64,000 nucleotides of DNA. Origin: DATATB01 sp036268995. Its GTDB lineage: Bacteria > Planctomycetota > Planctomycetia > Pirellulales > PNKZ01. A program made the translations under genes and the position numbers. Below the pieces are notes generated by a model that was not told where the DNA came from, did not search any database, and worked only from the letters and a program-made list of their open reading frames with translations. This document shows, in pieces, positions 23,734 to 33,190 of the stretch; the first letter of the stretch is position 1; every line of letters begins with the position of its first letter. The stretch covers positions 3,979 to 67,978 of the forward strand of contig DATATB010000188.1 of the NCBI GenBank assembly GCA_036268995.1, given 5' to 3'.

Positions 23734-25617
23734 TTACTCCGCACTTTTCGCTTCCGCCCGCCCGCCGATGAAGGGTGCTTTGAAAAACCGCTCGCGCTGG
23801 CCTTCTTCGTCAGCCTGCTTGGCGTGGGCTTTGAGCAAATCGCTACGGGTGATGATCCCCACGAGCTTCGATGGTTCGTCGCCCGAGAGCACCGCCAGCC
23901 GCCCGACGTGAGCCTGGGCCATACGTTCGGCCGCGGTGCGGCAGGGTTCCCAAACGTTCACCGTAATCGGCGGGCGATTGATCAGGTCGAAAGCGATGAT
24001 CGGCTGTTGCTGCAGGCCGTCGCCCGAGCTGAGCAGCAGCGTCAGCCATTCCTCGAGCAAGTCGGAGCGCGTGATGAGGCCGACGAGATCGCCGGCACCG
24101 TCGACCACGGGATAACCGGGATGCCGGTCGGGGCCGCCGCCGACAAAGTAGCGCCGCATCACTTCGGTAAGCGGCAGTGAGGCAGGGATCGCGACGACCG
24201 GACTGCCCATGACTTCGCCGACGCTCAAACGCTCGAGCGGATCAATGCCATATTCGCGGCTGATATGAAAGCCGCGCCGCGCGACCTTCTCGGTCAGAAT
24301 CGAGCGCTTCATTACCAGCACGGTGAACGCGTGCGCCACCACGGCCGCTACGAACAAGGGCGGCAGCACGCGAATGTCGTACGTCAGTTCCAGCGCAAAC
24401 AGCACGCCCGTCAGCGGCGAGCGCATGGTGCCGCCCATGACGGCGGCCATGCTCACCAGCGGCCACAGCCGAGCGTCGCCGCCAGTCAACCACGGCGCTT
24501 CGAGCGCGCCCACGATGCCGCCCATGATGAGCAGCGGCGCCAGCACGCCGCCGGAAGTTCCCGAGCCCAAGGCAATGGCCCAGATCAATCCTTTGACGAT
24601 GAGCAGCGCCAGCAGCTCGTGCCGGACGTAATCGCCGCGCAGCAATTGCTCGATGATGTCGTAGCCCACGCCCAACGCCCGCGGCTCGAAATAGCCGCCG
24701 ATGCCCACGGCCAATCCACCGAGCGTGGGCCACCACATCCAGTGCGTGGGCACGTGCTGAAAAGCGTCTTCGGCCAGGTAGACGGCGCGCGTCAGAATCA
24801 GCGAAACAATGCCGGCCGAAATTCCCACGATCAAGGCCGAGGGCATGGACGATAGCCCCGGCACCTCCAAGCGCGCGGGCACGGTAAACAGCGGAGCATT
24901 GCCCAAATCGAGGTACGGCCGCAGCACCGAGGCCGCGGCGCTGGCCAGCGCCACCGGCACGAAGCTGCGCGGTTTCCATTCGAACAGAAGCAATTCGACG
25001 GCCAAGAGCACGGCGGCAATCGGAGTGCCAAAGGTGGCGGCCATGCCGCCGGCGGCCCCGGCCACGAGCAGCGTCTTGCGCTCGACGGAGGTCATGCGAA
25101 AAATCTGGGCGATGATCGATCCGCAGGCCCCGCCGGTCATGATGATCGGGCCCTCGGCGCCGAAGGGTCCGCCCGAGCCGATCGAGATGGCCGAAGACAG
25201 CGGCTTGAGCACGGCCACCGTGGGCGACATGCGGCTGCGGCCGATGAGAATCGCCTCCAGGGCTTCCGGGATGCCGTGCCCCCGAATGCGCTCGGAGCCG
25301 AATCGAGCCATCAGCCCGATGATCAGTCCACCCACGGCCGGGACGAAAATCGCCAACCATCCCAGGTGGTTCTCGGCCGGCGAAATCAGATGCTCGGGAA
25401 TCGAGAAGCTCTGGTAGTAAAAAATGTTGGTGAACAGGGCAATCAGCCGTTGCAGCACCAGGGCCACGACCGCGCACAGCGCCCCCACCGGAATGGCCAA
25501 GATCGACAACCAAACCAACCCCAGCCCGGCGGTGAAGTCGCCGCGATTGTCACTGGCAAAGTGCGTCGCCCCGCCATTGGAATCCGGAGCAGGGCTATGA
25601 GGGGAGCTGTGTTCCAT
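23734..25617 (-). CDS. ClC-type chloride channel/antiporter with CBS pair
   Basis: This 627-residue protein has about ten membrane helices in the first 450 residues and a cytoplasmic pair of CBS domains after that. ClC motifs are visible: GSGGPFGAEGPII (about residues 142-156, containing the gating glutamate in GAEGP), GAAGGMAATFGTPIAAVLLAVE and GSGTSGGVLAPLLIMG. The CBS part spans about 470-530 (VGEVMGSPVVAIPASLPL ... LVGLITRSDLLEEW) and 550-610 (PITVNVWEP ... LVGIITRSDLLKAH). The gating glutamate is compatible with a proton/chloride exchanger. CBS domains usually sense adenine nucleotides. Length agrees with large bacterial ClC-CBS proteins. Confidence 0.95.
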   Translation of the reverse strand: MEHSSPHSPAPDSNGGATHFASDNRGDFTAGLGLVWLSILAIPVGALCAVVALVLQRLIALFTNIFYYQSFSIPEHLISPAENHLGWLAIFVPAVGGLIIGLMARFGSERIRGHGIPEALEAILIGRSRMSPTVAVLKPLSSAISIGSGGPFGAEGPIIMTGGACGSIIAQIFRMTSVERKTLLVAGAAGGMAATFGTPIAAVLLAVELLLFEWKPRSFVPVALASAAASVLRPYLDLGNAPLFTVPARLEVPGLSSMPSALIVGISAGIVSLILTRAVYLAEDAFQHVPTHWMWWPTLGGLAVGIGGYFEPRALGVGYDIIEQLLRGDYVRHELLALLIVKGLIWAIALGSGTSGGVLAPLLIMGGIVGALEAPWLTGGDARLWPLVSMAAVMGGTMRSPLTGVLFALELTYDIRVLPPLFVAAVVAHAFTVLVMKRSILTEKVARRGFHISREYGIDPLERLSVGEVMGSPVVAIPASLPLTEVMRRYFVGGGPDRHPGYPVVDGAGDLVGLITRSDLLEEWLTLLLSSGDGLQQQPIIAFDLINRPPITVNVWEPCRTAAERMAQAHVGRLAVLSGDEPSKLVGIITRSDLLKAHAKQADEEGQRERFFKAPFIGGRAEAKSAE

Positions 25618-25838
25618 GATCGGCCTTCTCGCGGGAGCCTTGTTTCGCGCCGCCGATGGCTCGCTTCGCGTCCAGGGGCCGGCATATATTCAGCTTGTTT
25701 ACACCCAAGCGGCCGGCGGCCCCGTACCGGCATTCAGGATGGCGAATTGCGAGAGTTCCCCCGGCTAAATGGCCGGGGCTCGCCGATTGCAATGCACTAC
25801 TAGCATCAAACGACCAATTTATCCGATATTCGGCAACC

Positions 25839-26345
25839 ATGAGCAACCCCGCCTTCGAGCACGAGCGCCATCGGCCACCCACCCCCCTCGAGCGCCCGCG
25901 CGAACTGGCGATCGCCTGCGCTCCGCTGCGCAGCAATATCAACTTGTCGCGCATCGTGCGGGCGGCCGGCTGTTGCGGAGTGACCCGGCTGGTGTGCTGC
26001 GGAACGGCCAAGGTGATCGAAAAAATCGCGCGCGACGGAGCCCAGAGCGTCTCGATCGAAGTCCACCGCACGCTGCCGCACCCGCTGGCGGCATTGGCAC
26101 GCGAGGGCTACCGCATCGTCGGCCTGGAGCAAACCACTGGGGCGAAAAGCTTGTTCGAATACCGCTTCCAGCGCAAAAGCCTGTTGGTCGTGGGCAACGA
26201 ACGGAGCGGCTTGGACGACGATGTCTTGCGGCTTTTGCACGATGCGGTCGAGATCCCGATCTACGGCATGCCGTACAGTCACAACGTGGCTACCGCCACC
26301 GCCATGGCACTGTACGAGTATTGCCGCCAGTTTCCGGCCGGCTAG
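25839..26345 (+). CDS. Short SpoU (TrmH-family) RNA methyltransferase
   Basis: This 168-residue SPOUT methyltransferase transfers methyl groups from S-adenosylmethionine to ribose in tRNA or rRNA. It has the three SpoU motifs: LRSNINLSRIVRAAGCCGV near the N-terminus, LLVVGNERSGLDDDVL in the middle, and IPIYGMPYSHNVATATAMALYEY at the C-terminus, where the deep trefoil knot forms. There is no extra N-terminal RNA-binding domain, so it resembles the small TrmL-like or planctomycete TrmH-like forms. The start ATG at 25839 (MSNPAFEHERH) fits; a longer frame to 25656 has unusual composition. The target RNA is unknown. Confidence 0.88.
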   Translation: MSNPAFEHERHRPPTPLERPRELAIACAPLRSNINLSRIVRAAGCCGVTRLVCCGTAKVIEKIARDGAQSVSIEVHRTLPHPLAALAREGYRIVGLEQTTGAKSLFEYRFQRKSLLVVGNERSGLDDDVLRLLHDAVEIPIYGMPYSHNVATATAMALYEYCRQFPAG

Positions 26346-26430
26346 ACAGTGCCGCGATTCGAAGCGCATCACAAAAGGCATGCGACTTGCCTACTCCCAA
26401 GTCAGCGGATTTCTTGGGGAGGCGGAGACC

Positions 26431-26628
26431 ATGCAATACTTTGAAGTAGTTCAAGATGGGCCCGACGGAGGGCACTGGCAAATCCATCCCGTTCAATGCC
26501 AAGGAAACATTGAACTGGAGGGCGCGATCTTTTTCGGCCCGCAGGGCAAGCGCCGGGCCGAGCAATACGCCCAGTGGATGTCGGCCCAGCGGCAAGGATC
26601 AACGGCGGCTGTCAGCAGCGGCGGCTGA
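26431..26628 (+). CDS. Small hypothetical protein (65 aa)
   Basis: This is a short acidic protein (MQYFEVVQDGPDGGHWQIHP ... LEGAIFFGPQGKRRAEQYAQWMS). An excellent ribosome-binding site (GGGGAGGCGGAGACC) precedes the ATG at 26431, the strongest evidence that it is real. It has no membrane segment or known domain. A TVQ/GPDGG-like beta region at residues 1-25 and an amphipathic helix at 38-54 are visible. Nothing is known about its role. Confidence 0.5.
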   Translation: MQYFEVVQDGPDGGHWQIHPVQCQGNIELEGAIFFGPQGKRRAEQYAQWMSAQRQGSTAAVSSGG

Positions 26629-26893
26629 AGCGTCGCTAGCATGCCGCGGTGCGAGCCATGCCTGCATCCTGAGCGGCGGGGCTAACCGGTCAGCCGTTTC
26701 CGACCATTGGGGATCAGTTGTGGCCAAGATGGCTTGACCCCCCGCGACCGAGCCACTATCTTTCCGCCCCGCGAGTATCCCTCTCGCGTGCTGCGCAGTG
26801 ATTGGCCGGCAACAGGGCAAGGTCGCCCTGGTTGTTCGGACGGGTCAATCAAGCGTCGCCAGACAATGGGGACGTGAACGGAGTGAACCAGGC

Positions 26894-28747
26894 ATGAAGC
26901 CGGACTACCGTCTTCCTCGAAGCAAACGCAGCTTCTGGCTGCTCGTTTGCTTGATTGGCCTGCTGATCACGAGCGGCTGCAGCGCTTTGGATGTCCGCAG
27001 CCAGAGCCCCGAGGACGAAATCGAGGCGATCGCTTCGGGCGTCCGCCTGGTCGGCGACCTGGCCGTGCCCTTTGGCAACAACCCCATCTCGATTGAATCG
27101 GTTGGCCTGGTTACCGGTTTGCCTGGCACCGGCAGCGATCCGGCGCCTTCGCCGCAGCGTGCCGCGCTGCTGTCCGAAATGCAAGGGCGTGGAGTTACGA
27201 ACCCCAACCAGTTGCTGGCCTCCACCGCGACCGAACTGGTCATGGTTCGCGGCGTGCTACGGCCTGGCATCCAGAAGGGCGATCATTTCGACGTCGAGCT
27301 ACGCGTCCCCTCGCGGAGCGAATGCGAGGGGCTGCGTGGCGGATGGCTGATGCAAACCCGGCTCAAAGAACTGGCCCTGCTGGGCGGATCGGTCCACGAA
27401 GGCACGACGCTGGGACTGGCCGAAGGCCCGGTGCTGGTGGATCCATCGGCCAAGGACAAGGTCTCCAAAAGCCGCGGCCGCGTGCTGGGCGGCGGCGTGA
27501 GCCTCACCTCGCGCGAGGTGGGACTCGTGCTCAAAGATCCCAACATCCTCGTCAGCTCGCAGATCGGCACGGCCGTCAATCGCCGCTTTCACACCTTTAG
27601 CGGCGGCCTGAAGCAGGGCATGGCCAAGCCGAAAACCGACGAATACATCGAGCTCAAGCTGCACGCCCGCTACAAGGACAATATCGATCGCTATATCCGG
27701 GTCGTGCGTGCCCTGCCGCTGCACGAGACCCCCAAGCAACAGCAGGCCCGGGTGCAATTGCTCGAACGGCAACTGCTCGACCCCATCACGTCGGCCACGG
27801 CCGCCGTACGCCTCGAGGCCCTGGGCAAAGACGGTATCGAATCGCTGCGCAAAGGCATGGGAGCCAGCGAAGAGGAAGTGCGGTTCTACTCGGCCGAAGC
27901 CCTGGCGTACCTCGATCAAACCGAAGCGGCGCCGCTGCTGGGCAAGCTGGCCCACGACGTGCCCGCCTTCCGCGCCTACGCCCTGGCAGCACTCAGTGCG
28001 ATGGACGACTACGCCGGCTACGAAGCGCTGCGCGACCTGCTTTCGGCCACCAGCGCCGAAACCCGCTACGGGGCCTTCCGGTCGTTGTGGGCCATGAATT
28101 CGCACGATGCGCTGGTGCGCGGCGAGAACCTGGGCGACCAGTTCAGCTACCACGTGCTGCAAACGCAAGGGCCGCCCATGATCCATGTGACCCGCAGCTA
28201 CCGGCCGGAGCTGGTGCTGTTCGGGACCGATCAGCGGCTGCGCAACCCGCTGTCGATCGAGGCGGGAAGCGAGATTATGATCAACACGCTGGACGAAGAC
28301 CGCGTGACCGTCAGCCGCTTCTCGATCAACGAGCCGGATCAGAAACGCGTCGTCTCGACCAAAATCGACGACGTAATTCGGGCCATTGTCGAGCTGGGGG
28401 GCACCTACCCCGACGTAGTGCAAGCACTGCAAGCGGCCAAGGCAGCCGGGGCCCTGTCCAGCCGCTTCGAGGTGGACGCCCTGCCCAAGGGCGGCCGCAC
28501 GTACTATCGCAAGTCGGCCGAAGAGCAGCCCGGCGAGGAAGAAACGGCCAACGAGGAGGGCGAAATCGTCGTGGCCAATCCGCTGCCGGACCTGTTCAGC
28601 CGCCGCGGCTACGACGAAAAGGACAAGGCGCCCAAGAAAAAGGCGTCGGATAGCGACTCCTCGGGCGACCAAAAGGACGACAACGCGGACGAAAAGCGGC
28701 AGCCGATCCGCAGTTTTCTTGGTAAAATGGTCAGCCGTGAGGACTGA
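26894..28747 (+). CDS. FlgI (flagellar P-ring)-like lipoprotein with HEAT-like insert
   Basis: This 617-residue protein begins with a lipoprotein signal ending in ITSGC (lipidated Cys near residue 28). Its first 230 residues resemble FlgI, the periplasmic P-ring protein (SVGLVTGLPGTGSDPAPSPQR, VELRVPSRSECEGLRGGWLMQTRL, AEGPVLVD). It departs from FlgI, which is about 365 residues, by a helical stretch (about residues 290-410; LLGKLAHDVPAFRAYALAALSAMD resembles HEAT repeats) and a charged C-terminal tail. No other flagellar genes are nearby, and smc follows after 30 bases. Many planctomycetes carry such FlgI-domain lipoproteins. A periplasmic or outer-membrane structural role outside the flagellum is likely, but inferred. 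Confidence 0.82.
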   Translation: MKPDYRLPRSKRSFWLLVCLIGLLITSGCSALDVRSQSPEDEIEAIASGVRLVGDLAVPFGNNPISIESVGLVTGLPGTGSDPAPSPQRAALLSEMQGRGVTNPNQLLASTATELVMVRGVLRPGIQKGDHFDVELRVPSRSECEGLRGGWLMQTRLKELALLGGSVHEGTTLGLAEGPVLVDPSAKDKVSKSRGRVLGGGVSLTSREVGLVLKDPNILVSSQIGTAVNRRFHTFSGGLKQGMAKPKTDEYIELKLHARYKDNIDRYIRVVRALPLHETPKQQQARVQLLERQLLDPITSATAAVRLEALGKDGIESLRKGMGASEEEVRFYSAEALAYLDQTEAAPLLGKLAHDVPAFRAYALAALSAMDDYAGYEALRDLLSATSAETRYGAFRSLWAMNSHDALVRGENLGDQFSYHVLQTQGPPMIHVTRSYRPELVLFGTDQRLRNPLSIEAGSEIMINTLDEDRVTVSRFSINEPDQKRVVSTKIDDVIRAIVELGGTYPDVVQALQAAKAAGALSSRFEVDALPKGGRTYYRKSAEEQPGEEETANEEGEIVVANPLPDLFSRRGYDEKDKAPKKKASDSDSSGDQKDDNADEKRQPIRSFLGKMVSRED

Positions 28748-28777
28748 GGACCCGGCCGTAAGACAAGTTTCGCTCTC

Positions 28778-31700
28778 ATGCTCAAGGCGCTCGAACTCGT
28801 CGGCTTCAAAAGCTTCGCCGACAAGACGCGGTTCGAGTTCTCACGCGGCATCACCGCCGTCGTCGGGCCCAACGGGTCGGGCAAGTCGAATATCGTCGAT
28901 GCCATCAAGTGGGTGCTCGGCGAGCAAAGCGTCAAAAGCTTACGGGGCAAGGAGATGGCCGATGTCATCTTCAACGGCTCCGGCACTCGCGGCGCGCTGA
29001 ACGCCGCCGAAACCACGCTCACCTTCGACAACTCGCACAAGCTCCTGCCGCTGGACTCGCCCGAGGTACACGTCACGCGCCGCGTCTACCGCAGCGGCGA
29101 AGGCGAGTATCTCATCAACAAGCAGCCCTGCCGGCTGCGCGACATCCGCGAAATGTTTGCCGGCACGGGCATTGGCATCGAAGCCTATAGCGTCATCGAG
29201 CAGGGCAAGGTCGACGTCCTGCTGCAATCGTCGCCTCGCGAGCGGCGCGTGATCTTCGAAGAGGCCGCTGGCATCAGCCGCTTCAAGGCCAAGAAGCTGG
29301 AGACCTTGCGGCGGCTCGAGCGCGTCGACCAGAACTTGCTGCGGCTTTCGGACATCGTGGGCGAAGTCGAGAGCCGGCTGCGCAGCGTCCGCCTGCAAGC
29401 CTCGAAGGCCCGCCGCTACAAGGAGCATGTCGACCGGCTGCAACAATTGCGCACGACCTTGGGCCGGGCCGATTGGCAGCAGCACACAACCCGGCTGGCC
29501 GAAATCTCGACCGAAATCGAGCGCTTGCAAGCCACGCACGGCCAGAACATCGCCGAGGCCGAGCAATCGGAGACCGCGACCCTGGCTTGCGACACGAGCC
29601 TGGCCGCGGCCGAAGCCGAGATTCGCGCTTGCGACAGCCGCGCCGCCGGCGACCGCGAACGGCTGGCCACGGCCGAAGCCACGATTGCCCATTGGCAGGC
29701 ACACAGCACCGAGCTGGAAGAAGAACTCTCCCGGCATCGCGGGCATGTCGCCGCCATGAGCCTGCGGGCCGGCGATCTGCGTCAGCAACTCGACGAAACG
29801 CTCGGTGCCCTGGCCGCCGCCGAAGATCGGCACCGCCAGCTCGAAGCGCGGGCCGCAGCCGATGCCGGCCAACTCGATTTGCTACTGGCCGAAGCCGAAA
29901 CCGCGCACGCAGCCGCCGAACAAGCGCGAACCGAGTTGGCCGAAAAAATGCGCCGGGCCGGCTCTCTGTCCAGCGAGATCAGCGGCCTGCAATCCCAGGC
30001 CGAGGCGGCACAAGCCGCTGCCGCGCGCGCCCGCCGCCGGCTCGATGAGCTGCAAGCCGGGCGGCAGCAACTCGACAACGAATGCCGCGACCTCAAGCGG
30101 CTGCAAGCCGAGCTCGCCGCGCGCGTCGACGAGCGGCATGGCGAGCTGGCCGCCGCACAGTCGCGGCTGGCCAAGCTGCGGCAAGAACACGCCAGCCTGT
30201 CGGCCCAAGTGAGCCAGATGCGGCAGCGCCAAGCCGGGGCCAGCGAACGCGCCTCGGTGCTGGAAGAACTCGAAAGCCGGGCCGAAGGCGTCGGCGCGGG
30301 CGTCAAGCAGGTGTTGGCCGAAGTTCTCGGCTCGGACAACCCACAGGGCTGGTTGCGAGGGTTGGTGGCCGATTTGTTCGAAGCCAGCGTTGAAAACGCG
30401 CCGCTGGTGGATCTGGCATTGGGCGAGAGGGCCCAGCATCTGGTGGTCGACAATCGGCAAGAGCTGCTCAATTTTCTTGGCCAGGCCGCATACCAGTTGC
30501 GTGGACGCGTTGGCTTTATTTCCGCCGAGCCGCCCGAACTGCCGCCGATTCCCGACCTGACTTCGATTCCGTACGTGCTCGGCCGCGCGGACCAATTGGT
30601 CACGGTCGACGCTACGCTGCGGCCCCTGGCCGAGTGGCTGTTGGGGCGGACCTGGGTCGTCGACAAGCTGGACGATGCCCTGGCGCTGCACCGGATTGCC
30701 GGCCACGGCGCGCAGGTCATCACGCTGGCCGGGGAGCTGGTCAGCAGCGAAGGGAGCATTTCCGTCGGGCCGCGGCAAGGCGCGTTGGGATTGATTTCGC
30801 GTCGCAGCGAACTGCGAGCGCTGCGCGATTTGCTCGCCGATCTGGAAAGCCATTTGGCCACGGCCGAAGCCCGGCTTGCCGAACTCGACCAGGCCGCCCG
30901 GGCCGAGGACGACCGCATCGACCAACTGCTCGAGAATCATCAGCGGGCCGTTCAATTGCTGACCGAGCATCGCCTGCGGGTGCATGCGGCCGAAACCCGC
31001 TTGCAGCAACTCGACGAGCAACGCACGGCGCTGGAAGACGAAATCGAAGCGGCCGATCGGCAATCGGAGGCATCGGGCGAAGCCATCACAGCAGCCCGGC
31101 GGCAATTGGAATCGCTCGAAAGCGAGGCCGCGGAGCAGCAGGCTCGATTGGCGGATATGACTTCCGAAGCCGCGCGGCTGGATAGTCAGCGGCAGGCGCT
31201 GGCCGAGCAAATGACGGCCTGGAAAGTCGACTCGGCCCAAAGCGACGAGCGGCTGCGTAATCTTCGCAGCCGGCGGTTGCAGTGCGAGCGCGACCAGCAG
31301 GAGCGGCAGCAATCGATGGCCGAAGGCCGGCAGCAACTCGAGCAATGCGCCGATCGTTTGCGCACGGCCCAACGGGCAATCTTGCAGGCCGAATCGGCGG
31401 CCGCCCTGTTGTATCTGTCGCGGCAGCAAGGCGCGGCCGAAATGGGCGAGTTGGCCACGAAGCAAGCCGGCCATCGGAACTGGCGCACGGAACTCGCGGC
31501 GCAGGCCGCCCGGGCGCGGGCCGCTGCTCGCGAGTTGGAAGAGTCGCAGCACGCGCGGGAGTTGGATGCACAGCAAATTCGGCTGGAGCGCACCAACCTG
31601 GCCGCGCGGCTCCAAGAAGACTACGCCATCGACCTGGCCGCCGCGGCCGAAGGACCGCCGGAAGCCGGCCTCTCGGCCGAATTGCCCGATCGCGCGAGTG

Positions 31701-32407
31701 CCGAGCAAGAGATCGCCGAGCTGCGCCGCAAGCTCAATAATCTGGGCAACGTCAACCTCGAGGCCCTGGCCGAATTGGACGAGCTGGAAAGCCGCTTCGC
31801 GAGCTTGGAGGCGCAGCATCGCGACCTGGTGCAGGCCAAGCAGCATCTGGACGAGATTATCGGCCGCATCAATACCGACAGCCGCCGGTTGTTTTCCGAA
31901 ACGCTCGAAGCAGTGAAAGAAAACTTCCAGAACCTGTTCCGCAAGTTGTTCGGCGGCGGACAGGCCGACGTGGTACTCGAAGAGGGCGTCGACATTCTCG
32001 ACAGCGGCATCGAGATCATCGCCCGGCCGCCGGGCAAACAGCCGCGGAACATTTCGCTGCTCAGCGGCGGCGAAAAAACGCTCACCTGCGTGGCCCTGCT
32101 GCTGGCGATCTTTCAGTATCGGCCCAGCCCGTTCTGCGTGCTGGACGAGGTCGACGCCGCGCTGGACGAGGCGAACATCGAGCGCTTCATCGGCGTTCTG
32201 CAGGAATTCCTGGCCTGGACGCAGTTTGTCGTGGTCACGCACAGCAAGAAGACCATGACCTGCGCGTCGACGCTCTACGGCGTGACGATGCAGGAGTCGG
32301 GCATCAGCAAGCGGGTCAGCGTCCGTTTCGAGGACGTGAGCGAAACCGGCGACTTTGCCGTCACCGGGGCTGCCGAGCCAGGCGGCGACGACGAGCAAGC
32401 GGCGTAG
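28778..32407 (+). CDS. smc: Chromosome segregation protein SMC
   Basis: This 1,209-residue ABC-type ATPase condenses and organises the chromosome as a dimer. It has an N-terminal head with Walker A GPNGSGKSN (residues 32-40) and the conserved KSLRGKEMADVIFNGS. A coiled coil (about 170-490) leads to a globular hinge (about 500-670) with GVKQVLAEVLG and RVGFI. A second coil (about 680-1020) runs to a C-terminal head with LLSGGEKTLTCVALLLAIF and Walker B CVLDEVDAALDEANIERF. Composition of the coils is rich in Glu, Arg, Leu and Gln. The start ATG at 28778 gives MLKALELVGFKSFADKT, as in other SMCs. It lies directly downstream of the FlgI-like gene. ScpA/ScpB are not in the window. Confidence 0.97.
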   Translation: MLKALELVGFKSFADKTRFEFSRGITAVVGPNGSGKSNIVDAIKWVLGEQSVKSLRGKEMADVIFNGSGTRGALNAAETTLTFDNSHKLLPLDSPEVHVTRRVYRSGEGEYLINKQPCRLRDIREMFAGTGIGIEAYSVIEQGKVDVLLQSSPRERRVIFEEAAGISRFKAKKLETLRRLERVDQNLLRLSDIVGEVESRLRSVRLQASKARRYKEHVDRLQQLRTTLGRADWQQHTTRLAEISTEIERLQATHGQNIAEAEQSETATLACDTSLAAAEAEIRACDSRAAGDRERLATAEATIAHWQAHSTELEEELSRHRGHVAAMSLRAGDLRQQLDETLGALAAAEDRHRQLEARAAADAGQLDLLLAEAETAHAAAEQARTELAEKMRRAGSLSSEISGLQSQAEAAQAAAARARRRLDELQAGRQQLDNECRDLKRLQAELAARVDERHGELAAAQSRLAKLRQEHASLSAQVSQMRQRQAGASERASVLEELESRAEGVGAGVKQVLAEVLGSDNPQGWLRGLVADLFEASVENAPLVDLALGERAQHLVVDNRQELLNFLGQAAYQLRGRVGFISAEPPELPPIPDLTSIPYVLGRADQLVTVDATLRPLAEWLLGRTWVVDKLDDALALHRIAGHGAQVITLAGELVSSEGSISVGPRQGALGLISRRSELRALRDLLADLESHLATAEARLAELDQAARAEDDRIDQLLENHQRAVQLLTEHRLRVHAAETRLQQLDEQRTALEDEIEAADRQSEASGEAITAARRQLESLESEAAEQQARLADMTSEAARLDSQRQALAEQMTAWKVDSAQSDERLRNLRSRRLQCERDQQERQQSMAEGRQQLEQCADRLRTAQRAILQAESAAALLYLSRQQGAAEMGELATKQAGHRNWRTELAAQAARARAAARELEESQHARELDAQQIRLERTNLAARLQEDYAIDLAAAAEGPPEAGLSAELPDRASAEQEIAELRRKLNNLGNVNLEALAELDELESRFASLEAQHRDLVQAKQHLDEIIGRINTDSRRLFSETLEAVKENFQNLFRKLFGGGQADVVLEEGVDILDSGIEIIARPPGKQPRNISLLSGGEKTLTCVALLLAIFQYRPSPFCVLDEVDAALDEANIERFIGVLQEFLAWTQFVVVTHSKKTMTCASTLYGVTMQESGISKRVSVRFEDVSETGDFAVTGAAEPGGDDEQAA

Positions 32408-32426
32408 AGTCCGCCAAATCTTTCAC

Positions 32427-32460
32427 AAAGCCCCCATGGACCGCAGTTCATGGGCTTGCG
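32427..32460 (+). terminator. Hairpin after smc, possible terminator
   Basis: AAGCCCCCATG (32428-32438) pairs with CATGGGCTT (32449-32457) after a 10-base loop, shortly after the smc stop codon. Only a weak T-run follows (GCGTTTGT), so efficiency is doubtful. Confidence 0.4.
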
Positions 32461-32688
32461 TTTGTACCCGGCGGCGGGGGCTGGCGATGGCAGCGATTCC
32501 TGCATGCCACGCGGCTGACAATTGGAGCCCAGTCCTTGACGCGCTGAGCATAATTCGTGTGGGAGCGATTCGGGCTGGCCCGGACAGCCGGATTCACGCT
32601 GCCAGACGGCATAATCCGTGTCTACGTTGCCGCTGGATGTGGCCAGTTGTGGCCCGTGCGATCCGTGCCGCCGCTACGCATGGAAAAA

Positions 32689-32821
32689 GTTTCTAAAGTC
32701 CTACCCTGCCCTGACTCGAAACTACTTTCGGAAGGCTTATGCAGCCACGGAGTTTCTGCGGAAACCCGAATGGCCGGCATAAGCTGCAGGGGGGAACCTG
32801 CCAAGAAGGCTTTGCCTTTTT
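32689..32821 (+). ncRNA. Candidate structured RNA ending in a terminator-like hairpin
   Basis: Four hairpins lie in sequence on the plus strand. AGTTTC (32689-32694) can pair with GAAACT (32718-32723). GCTTATGC (32735-32742) pairs with GCATAAGC (32777-32784), enclosing a tight GTTTC-TGCG-GAAAC hairpin (32752-32765). GCAGG (32786-32790) pairs with CCTGC (32797-32801). AAGGC-TTT-GCCTT (32806-32818) is followed by T residues, like an intrinsic terminator. I do not recognise a known RNA class; RNase P, tmRNA, SRP and 6S signatures were looked for and not found. It could be a small RNA or an attenuated leader. Confidence 0.4.
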
Positions 32822-33090
32822 AAAGCGTGGACATCCGGCTAGCGCCTGTGCCGGATACTCCGCCGCTCGTTGCCCTCTCCTGCGCCCGAATCGCCGGGTG
32901 AACTACCCCGCAGAATGTCTTGGGAAACCGTAATACAGCGATTGGACCACAGCTTCTCTATTTTACGGATTTTCCCTGACTTCTGAATGCCCAGTCTGCC
33001 GATGAGAACTTTAGGCCGATAGCTCAGAGGGAGCTGAGCCGAGGTCGAAACCCGAAACCAATTTTTAATGTAAGGTCCCGACCCAGATGT

Positions 33091-33190
33091 TTGCGGTCGG
33101 CTGGTTGACTAACCCACAGCCGGCACGAAGGAACGCGAAGCAGCCGATCGTACCGCAAGCAAGGGATCATGCAGCTTGGCCGGTCAAGCT
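33091..33190 (+). promoter_or_regulatory. Leader with two mutually exclusive hairpins
   Basis: TTGCGGTCGGCTG (33091-33103) can pair in two ways. Its CGGCTG core pairs with CAGCCG at 33117-33122 (short hairpin). The whole arm instead pairs with CAGCCGA at 33141-33147 plus CCGCAA at 33153-33158 (long hairpin with a 5-base bulge). The two structures exclude each other. A further hairpin AGCTTG-GCCGGT-CAAGCT (33173-33190) follows, then the ribosome-binding site GGAGAG and the start codon at 33242. The arrangement suggests attenuation or translational control; this is inference from pairing by eye. Confidence 0.4.

Noticed and set aside
26894..28747. A flagellar operon
   Set aside because: Only the FlgI-like gene is present; neighbours are an RNA methylase, a small protein and smc.
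29882..32398. Long minus-strand open frame (838 codons) opposite smc
   Set aside because: It is the mirror of a high-GC coiled-coil gene; its Leu/Gln/Arg/Gly-rich composition has no domain and smc is unambiguous.
33013..33060. tRNA-like string (GGCCGATAGCTCAGAGGGAG and a T-arm-like GGTCGAAACCC)
   Set aside because: It has a D-arm-like and a T-arm-like piece but no anticodon arm and only about 48 bases, so it cannot fold as a tRNA.
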